A program made the position numbers and the translations under genes. 64,000 nucleotides of DNA from Bidens hawaiensis (lineage: Eukaryota; Streptophyta; Magnoliopsida; Asterales; Asteraceae), in the NCBI GenBank assembly GCA_021521415.1, contig JAIQDT010000027.1:829001-893000 (forward strand), in the 5' to 3' direction. Positions within the stretch are counted from its first letter, which is position 1, and each line of letters opens with the position of its first letter. Under the pieces are notes generated by a model. The model worked only from the letters and a program-made list of their open reading frames with translations, had not been told where the DNA came from and ran no database searches. Shown one piece after another: positions 58,571-64,000 of this stretch.

Positions 58571-59843
58571 ATGTCTTCCGATTCATCTTCGACACCCGAC
58601 TACTACCCTGTTCCCGACGTTATTTCAGACTCCGATTCAGGAGATGAGGTAATATTTAGTGCTATTCTAGATGCTGCCCGAGTCTTAGTCGAGCATTGCG
58701 AAAGCTCACAACCGCTAACAAGACGTCATCATCGACAACGGGATCGTGTCGGTGCTCATGAAAGGTTGATGCAAGATTATTTTTCGCCGGACGCGACTTT
58801 TGATGCCGAACAATTCCGGCGGCGTTTTCGGATGACTCGCCAACTTTTTTTACGAATTGTTGGTGATTTAGAAAGCGATTATGATTTTTTCCAACAACGG
58901 GATGAAGCGAGAGGTAAGCCCGGTTATTCTCCGTTGCAAAAATGCACGGCGGCGATTCGTCAACTCGCGTACGGGACCACGAGCCGACATTTTAATTTAA
59001 TAAACTGACTTTAAATATTTAATATTAGGTATTCCTCAACTATATCATAAAAAATATTTGAGGAAACCGACTCAAGCCGACATACAAAAAATATACGAGG
59101 TGCATGAACAGAGGCACAGTTTTCCTGGGATGCTTGGTAGTCTTGATTGCACACATTGGGCTTGGGAAGCTTGCCCAATTGCTTGGCAATGTCAATATCA
59201 TCGGGGTGATCATGATGGACCAACAGTTATCCTTGAGGCTGCTGCATCATTTGATCTTTGGATATGGCATGCTTTCTGTGGGATGTCCGGTGCAAACAAT
59301 GATATAGCTGTGATAAATGTATCTCCTCTTTTCGACTGTCTCGTAAACGGGGTTGGACCCGACACCTCATTTTCCACTAATGGTGTCAACTACGAATACG
59401 GATATTATTTAGTCGATGGCATTTATCCGGATTGGGCAACGTTGGTTCATAGCTTTACGTGCCCGACTGATGATAAACGAAAATATTATAAGAACAAACA
59501 CGAGTCGGCCAGAAAGGACATCGAAAGGGCATTCGGGGTATTAAAGAAACGTTGGTCTATAATTAGACATCCGGCTCGTATTCTGCACATGGATAAGTTA
59601 AGAAATGTAATGTATACTTGTATTATCTTGCATAATATAATACTAGAGGACTCTGGTAGAGCAATATGTCAAGGCGAGTACGATGATGCGCCGGATCCGA
59701 TGACAACACTAAACGAAGATGAGAGATTTGCTATTTTATTAAGAACACGAAAAAAAGAAACGAGTTTCAGTCTTCGAGCGGATTTGGTTGACATATTTGG
59801 AGAAACAAACAACAAAACGGGGACGACGACTAAAATTAGTTGA
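58571..59843 (+). pseudogene. Harbinger transposase, internally deleted
   Basis: The first part (58571-59008, MSSDSSSTPDYYPVPDV) runs through FRRRFRMTRQLFLRIVGDL and KCTAAIRQLAYGTTS and then breaks off. About 40 residues expected here are replaced by AT-rich DNA with stops. The second part resumes near 59050 (KYLRKPTQADIQKIYEV). It holds the DDE residues: LGSLDCTHWAWE, GANNDIAVIN and ARKDIERAFGVLKKRW, then VMYTCIILHNIILED, to the stop at 59843. All three catalytic residues are present, but the deletion makes the copy defective. Confidence 0.88.
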
Positions 59844-59940
59844 TATTTTTATGTATATTCTTTTAATTTTAATATAGTTTGTATTTGATAATTATTGTAT
59901 TTAATAAATTTGTTAGTTTATTAAAATAAAAAAAAATTAA

Positions 59941-60049
59941 GGGGCTTCGAAGCCCCCACACCATTGAGGGGCATCTTTGGGGTGGGGCTCTGAAGCCCCC
60001 AGTGCACATGTGGCGCTGACGTGGCACTGGGGAGGGGCTTCGAAGCCCC
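59941..60049. repeat. Subterminal palindromes of the Harbinger element
   Basis: GGGGCTTCGAAGCCCC, a perfect 16-bp palindrome, occurs at 59941-59956 and 60034-60049, with an imperfect third copy at 59984-59999. They lie only at the right end and could be transposase-binding sites. Confidence 0.8.
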
Positions 60050-60255
60050 TCACCATAGTGACCAGTCTAAGAGCCAATTTTTTAAAAATAAAATTTGGAC
60101 CACCAATAGCGATAAACTCAATTATAATTATTATTGACCGATAAACTTTAATTAGAATTCTTAATATCCAATAAACCGCTAAGTAACTGTGCAATTGTTA
60201 AACTGATTAATGTGAGTATTTTGGTTTATCACATTTATCAAGAAAATAATGAGAC

Positions 60256-60321
60256 CTTGCAGTTGCATCCAACGCAGTCGATGGCACCTGACCCTCCACA
60301 AGTTTCACATTTTTTGAAAAT
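60256..60321 (-). CDS. DnaJ-type zinc-finger protein, upstream exon
   Basis: A 66-base exon after TTTGCAG and before GTCTC, in phase 0. It reads IFKKCETCGGSGAIDCVGCN and CK, with two CxxC motifs around GGSG. It joins the 44-base exon without a frame change. More 5' exons, with the start codon and perhaps a transit peptide, are expected to the right and are not seen before the next retroelement. Proteins of this type are mostly organelle thiol or chaperone cofactors in plants, but the exact member is not identified. Confidence 0.78.
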
Positions 60322-60909
60322 CTGCAAATATAATTATATTTCATTATCCCAATAAACCTTATTAAAATTCAATAAACCTTATACTAATTATATCCCACAC
60401 TCTCAAATAAGAACCACTAATTACTTAATATTTTATTTTATTTGCCAGTAATCATATATATCACTGTGAAAAAAATTAACGTATAAATAATATTAACGTG
60501 CTAATTTTAAAAATCAAGTAAAGTAATTACATAATTACGTCATAGGGAAATTACGTAAGTACTCTATGATGTAATTACATAATTATTCTACTTGTATATG
60601 ATTGCTTTACTATGTAATCACTCTATGATATAATCACATAATTACTTTACTTGTATACAATTACTCCACTTGATTCTCACAATTAACACGTTAATTTCAT
60701 TTGTATTTGATCCAAATCCATATCATAACTTTAATTATTTTTTAATAATTTCACAAATCATGTACTCACTAATAAAAATTGTAACAAACGTTTTGCATTT
60801 CCTAATGGTAGAGGTGTACACGTTGCATTTCTCTATTTCTTATAACCGGTTCCATATATAGAACCAGACTAGGGTATTAGAAAATAGGGTATCGAGAGAA
60901 GTTGGGTGG
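60322..60909. other. AT-rich intron-like DNA, no gene seen
   Basis: It contains a cluster of ATTACGTAA/TAATTACATAATTAC phrases at about 60520-60660 and no recognisable coding sequence. Probably the intron upstream of the exon at 60256. Confidence 0.5.
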
Positions 60910-62007
60910 TGTTAGGGTATGTGTATTAAGGAGAAAAACTCAACACTATGTACCCATGCAAGGTATGATCGGGTTTGGGTGTATAATCAACCAAGTATTG
61001 GAAGCGGGTATGGTTTCTCGGGGGACAACGATTGATGAGTGAAGAGGTAGGTCCCAGCAGAGCCCAGTTGGACCCGCAAGACTCACCTTGAACAGGGACG
61101 TCTGCGCAATGACCAACTGCTCCAGCAGGACCCACCATGCTCAAAGAACCTTACGCGCAGTACGCCAGCTGTACCCGCAGGGAAAGCCTCCCAATGGTGA
61201 AGTACCCCGCCTGTTCCCGCAGCTGCGGATACAAGCCATCAGGAAAGGCTACCCGCACTAACAGCAAGGCTACACGCACAAGGCATTCGTTACTTCAGTA
61301 GTCACATGAAGGAATGAGCAAGGCGGGAATACTCCCGCCTAAATGAGCCAGTCCGTATGCTTCTGGAAGGTCTTTCGTACTATACCTACTAAGGTATGGG
61401 CGGAACAGACAATTTGACCAGAGCAGCCCATGAACTAATCACAGGGTGACAGCTCACCGACAACAATACGAGGAGGAGCACCCTCTAGTACTGTTTGTCA
61501 CTATTAGCCGCTGCCTACTCACCAACCCTTACGATGGGACGTGCGCAGCCTACAGTTGGTGGAACAGTGCGTAGCCGGCATGAAAGGAACAGTATACAGC
61601 CGACCTTATTACTGTTGGCCGTAACCTATCCACCAACCAGCATGGCCTGTGCGTAGTCCACTGTTGGTAGAACAGGAATACTATTCAGCCGGTTGTACCT
61701 GCTTGGAAACCTACCTCCGGCTATAAATACTCCAACACCTTGGAATGGTAAGGACATCATCTGATATCTCAATCTTATCTAGCAATCTCTTAATATACAC
61801 TTATATTCAGAGCAATCTAGTCTGATTCTCACGCCGGAGGGTGGTCACAAGGAGGAACCCCCCCCCCTTCTCAGTGACGAGCTTACGGTGTCTGTTTTGC
61901 AGGTCCCCTGAAGAACAACCTTCTCTGCTGGACCTCATCCGTGGGAAACATTACTTAACCCCCAGATTATCTATAATCTGCCCGTGGGTTCACTTAGTGT
62001 TTCTTCA
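60910..62007 (+). repeat. 5' LTR of a Tat/Retand-like Ty3/gypsy element
   Basis: The right end is firm: TTAGTGTTTCTTCA, then T and a TGGCGCC primer-site start. The left end (TGTTAGGG at 60910) is a guess. The LTR is GC-rich, unlike its surroundings, with repeated CCCGCAG phrases near 61060-61260. Two related blocks around GTGCGCAGCCTACAGTTGG (61540) and GTGCGTAGTCCACTGTTGG (61650) indicate an internal duplication. Confidence 0.65.
61722..61729 (+). promoter_or_regulatory. TATA box in the LTR
   Basis: TATAAATA in GGCTATAAATACTCC. Transcription would start about 30 bp downstream, leaving some 250 bp of R-U5 before the LTR end. No experimental support. Confidence 0.6.
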
Positions 62008-62008
62008 T

Positions 62009-62022
62009 TGGCGCCATCCGTG
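62009..62022 (+). other. Primer-binding site of the Tat-like element
   Basis: TGGCGCCATCCGTG, one base after the LTR. The first seven bases match the common TGGCGCC start; the tRNA species is not resolved. Confidence 0.6.
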
Positions 62023-62067
62023 CATAAAAGCTAGAACTAATTTAGTTTTTTGAAAATTTCTGAAGAA

Positions 62068-64000
62068 ATGGTTAACGTTACTCCGGTCCCAAGGCCAGTA
62101 ACCGACCAAGAAACCCCGGTAACCACAACCCCAGCAACTGGGGGGAACACCGGCGGTTATACAAATCTTACGAACACTACCCCGACTACCCAAGCCGGGG
62201 CAAGTGCAGTAAATATTCCACTGAGGTTCACTGACGCCCAGTTGGAAAAACGAACGAGGGCCCCTCGCCAAACACTAGATCAAGTGAAGGCGTGGGCCGA
62301 AGCACGTCAGAGAGAGTTCCAAGCTGAATTGGATGAACGCTTGCGTTCAGTTCAACAGGCTGACGAATTCAGCAGTACTCGCCAACAGCTCAATATGAAC
62401 AGCGAGTGCGAGTACTCAGACGAGGAGAGAGAAGAATCCGATACCGACGCAAACCCTCGCCATAAGGCGAAAGGGAAGCGTAAGGAAACGGACTTCCAGC
62501 CGAAAAGGAATTTTGGGGAAGCTTTTAAACCAACGAATGCGGAAAGAAACCCGCGTGACTTCTCCAAAACCTTTAGGCCAACTGCTACAAATGCAGGAAA
62601 GTCAAAGTTCGCGAGGGACATTGCGGAAGCAATCGCCCCGAGAAGTGCCAAACAAATGTCCAACATTGGCACTTATGATGGTCTATCCGACCCGGACGAC
62701 CACTTGAACAGATTCATTGCGGGGGCAACCGTCAGTAACTGGACGGAGCCCACGTGGTGTTATATGTTCCAGATGACCCTGGTTGGAGCGGCCAGGGCAT
62801 GGTTCGATCGTTTACCGGTCCACCACATATATGACTGGGCGGACTTTCAGAACAAGTTCAGCCAGCACTTCAGCCAACAGAGGAAATATACTGAAGAACA
62901 GTGGACGATCCTCAACTGCGTTAGAGAGGAGGATGAATCTTTGTTAGACTTCATCACCCGCTTCAACTCCAAAAAACTAAGTCTCGGCAACATAAGTGAA
63001 GATCTTGTTCGCGCCGCTTTCATCCAAGGCGCCGAATACCCGGAGCTTATCCGCACATTGACGGGTAAGGATGGCATGCCATCAACATGGGATGCCATCA
63101 TGACGGCGGCCAAGCGCTTTGCCGAGACGGAGAAGCAACTGGGAAGGGATCTTCCCCAGAGTACACACCTCTACACGCAGAGGACAAGAGAGAACAATGT
63201 CCGGATCGCCCGGCAGAACAAAAAGAGGAAGCTAGGTATCTGGCAGTCAAGGGTAAACTTTGACACCTCATCCAGCTCTCACCCTCTTGTTGGCGGAAGA
63301 AATCACGCACACTCTTCAAGCCAAAAGCACCGGTGGACGCCACTCACCAAAAGCGTCACGGAGATATTTGCCACTGAAAAGCTACCGTGGCCAAAAGCTC
63401 CAATGATCCGGCAGCGACCTAATGCGGATCAGAGCAAATCCTGTGACTTCCACGGGACAAAAGGTCATGGTACGGAAGAGTGTACATCCTTGAAGGATAT
63501 TGTTGAAGCATTCGTCAAGGATGGAAGACTGGCACACCTGGTGGCATCAATCAAGAAGGGAGGACGGAACGACAACCGGTACCGAGGCAACGGACGGAAG
63601 CCCGTTGACATCAGCATCAACATGGTTCATGGTAATATCAGAGGAAGAAAAAGGCGAACGATAGAACCATGTGCGTGGAAGGAAGCTGAGGTGCGCTTCC
63701 CGCGAGTGCCAGGAGGACCCAGCAAAGAAGGCCCTATCGTCATCAAAAGCCAGCTGGGGCACTACATCACCTCCCGCACTCTTGCTGACAACGCCGCCTC
63801 GTCAACGGTGATGTACAGGCAGTTCTTCGACAAGCTAGATGACGAAGACAAGGAACGCCTGGAAACGATCTGCGCCTCGATGGAAGGGTTTGATGGCAGC
63901 ACAAACACCCCCCTGGGTATCCTATCTTTCCCCGTCACTCTTACGGATGGGAAACACTCCCGCACAGAAGATGTGGACTTTTTCGTGATGAGGAAGCCAC
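62068..64000 (+). CDS. Gag (and start of protease) of a Tat/Retand-like element, open to the window edge
   Basis: ATG at 62068 (MVNVTPVPRPVTDQET) opens a frame with no stop for 644 codons to the window end. Residues 1-190 are charged and low-complexity. The capsid domain follows, with YDGLSDPDDHLNRF, TLVGAARAWFDRLP, DWADFQNKFSQHF and ESLLDFITRFN at roughly residues 200-310. A zinc-knuckle variant CDFHGTKGHGTEEC (C-x2-H-x4-H-x4-C) lies near residue 455. The protease-like stretch TLADNAASSTVMYRQFFDKL is near residues 570-590. Where most elements have Asp-Thr/Ser-Gly, this copy has Asp-Asn-Ala. The start is the first ATG after the primer site and lies 45 bp beyond it. An uninterrupted frame of this length suggests a young copy. 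Confidence 0.85.
   Translation, partial: MVNVTPVPRPVTDQETPVTTTPATGGNTGGYTNLTNTTPTTQAGASAVNIPLRFTDAQLEKRTRAPRQTLDQVKAWAEARQREFQAELDERLRSVQQADEFSSTRQQLNMNSECEYSDEEREESDTDANPRHKAKGKRKETDFQPKRNFGEAFKPTNAERNPRDFSKTFRPTATNAGKSKFARDIAEAIAPRSAKQMSNIGTYDGLSDPDDHLNRFIAGATVSNWTEPTWCYMFQMTLVGAARAWFDRLPVHHIYDWADFQNKFSQHFSQQRKYTEEQWTILNCVREEDESLLDFITRFNSKKLSLGNISEDLVRAAFIQGAEYPELIRTLTGKDGMPSTWDAIMTAAKRFAETEKQLGRDLPQSTHLYTQRTRENNVRIARQNKKRKLGIWQSRVNFDTSSSSHPLVGGRNHAHSSSQKHRWTPLTKSVTEIFATEKLPWPKAPMIRQRPNADQSKSCDFHGTKGHGTEECTSLKDIVEAFVKDGRLAHLVASIKKGGRNDNRYRGNGRKPVDISINMVHGNIRGRKRRTIEPCAWKEAEVRFPRVPGGPSKEGPIVIKSQLGHYITSRTLADNAASSTVMYRQFFDKLDDEDKERLETICASMEGFDGSTNTPLGILSFPVTLTDGKHSRTEDVDFFVMRKP

Larger units (their letters stand above)
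58333..60067 (+). mobile_element. PIF/Harbinger transposon
   Basis: Flanked by TAA at 58330-58332 and 60068-60070. Terminal repeats GACTCTTCGCTATGG and, inverted, GACTGGTCACTATGG agree at 12 of 15 positions. It contains a broken transposase. Only one gene is seen; the Myb-like partner ORF common in this superfamily is absent. Confidence 0.88.
57889..60177. mobile_element. Mutator-type MITE carrying a nested Harbinger element
   Basis: Ends GGCTTATTGGA and TCCAATAAACC open arms of about 120 bp that are near inverse complements (57889-58010 against 60068-60177). Flanks GCTAAGTAA at 57880-57888 and 60178-60186 are a perfect 9-bp duplication. Without the Harbinger insertion the element is about 550 bp. 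Confidence 0.82.

Overview
The window is plant nuclear DNA, almost certainly from a eudicot with a large, repeat-rich genome. It holds two fragments of ordinary spliced host genes with plant-type GT-AG introns: a p24/emp24 cargo-receptor gene on the + strand and a DnaJ-type cysteine-rich zinc-finger gene on the - strand. Nearly everything else is transposable elements nested in one another. The mix (Tekay-type chromoviruses with 3-kb LTRs, a gag-protease-only element, a Helitron, PIF/Harbinger, hAT and Mutator-type elements) would fit Asteraceae, but the sequence alone does not settle the family. No rRNA, tRNA, CRISPR or bacterial-style features were seen.

Layout. 1-1070 is the right part of an LTR that sits inside a Helitron. 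1071-6975 is the remaining Helitron: broken Rep and Pif1-type helicase frames, an extra ORF, an inserted hAT-like element (5443-6083) and a textbook 3' hairpin plus CTAG end. 7554-26918 is a - strand non-autonomous LTR element carrying gag and protease but no polymerase, with a tRNA-Asp primer site. Its gag is split by a - strand Tekay-type Ty3/gypsy element (13003-25220).

28030-56998 is the p24 gene. Exons 1-2 (to 28621) and exons 3-4 (from 56650) are separated by a 28-kb intron. This intron holds a + strand complex of three Tekay LTRs and two internal regions (31252-50885). One perfect 5-bp target duplication flanks the whole complex. The first LTR is a left/right chimera, which is best explained by nested insertion followed by LTR-LTR recombination. 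The intron also holds an old solo LTR, a decayed Harbinger transposase and a Mutator-like inverted-repeat element. The p24 gene carries two apparent single-base frameshifts.

57261-60321 carries the last three recognisable exons of the DnaJ-type gene, convergent with p24. One of its introns contains a hAT MITE and a Mutator-type MITE (perfect 9-bp duplication) that itself contains a Harbinger element (TAA duplication). From about 60900 a different Ty3/gypsy element, Tat/Retand-like, begins. Its gag frame stays open from 62068 to the window end.

The most interesting observation is a conserved extra reading frame of about 200 codons between the 5' LTR and gag of both Tekay elements that retain this region. 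It is intact in both, although gag-pol carries stop codons in both. It is preceded by conserved splice-like signals and ends in a hydrophobic segment. The second is the visible recombination history of the three-LTR complex. The third is the hairpin-forming 35-bp arrays that occupy the same place in every Tekay LTR.
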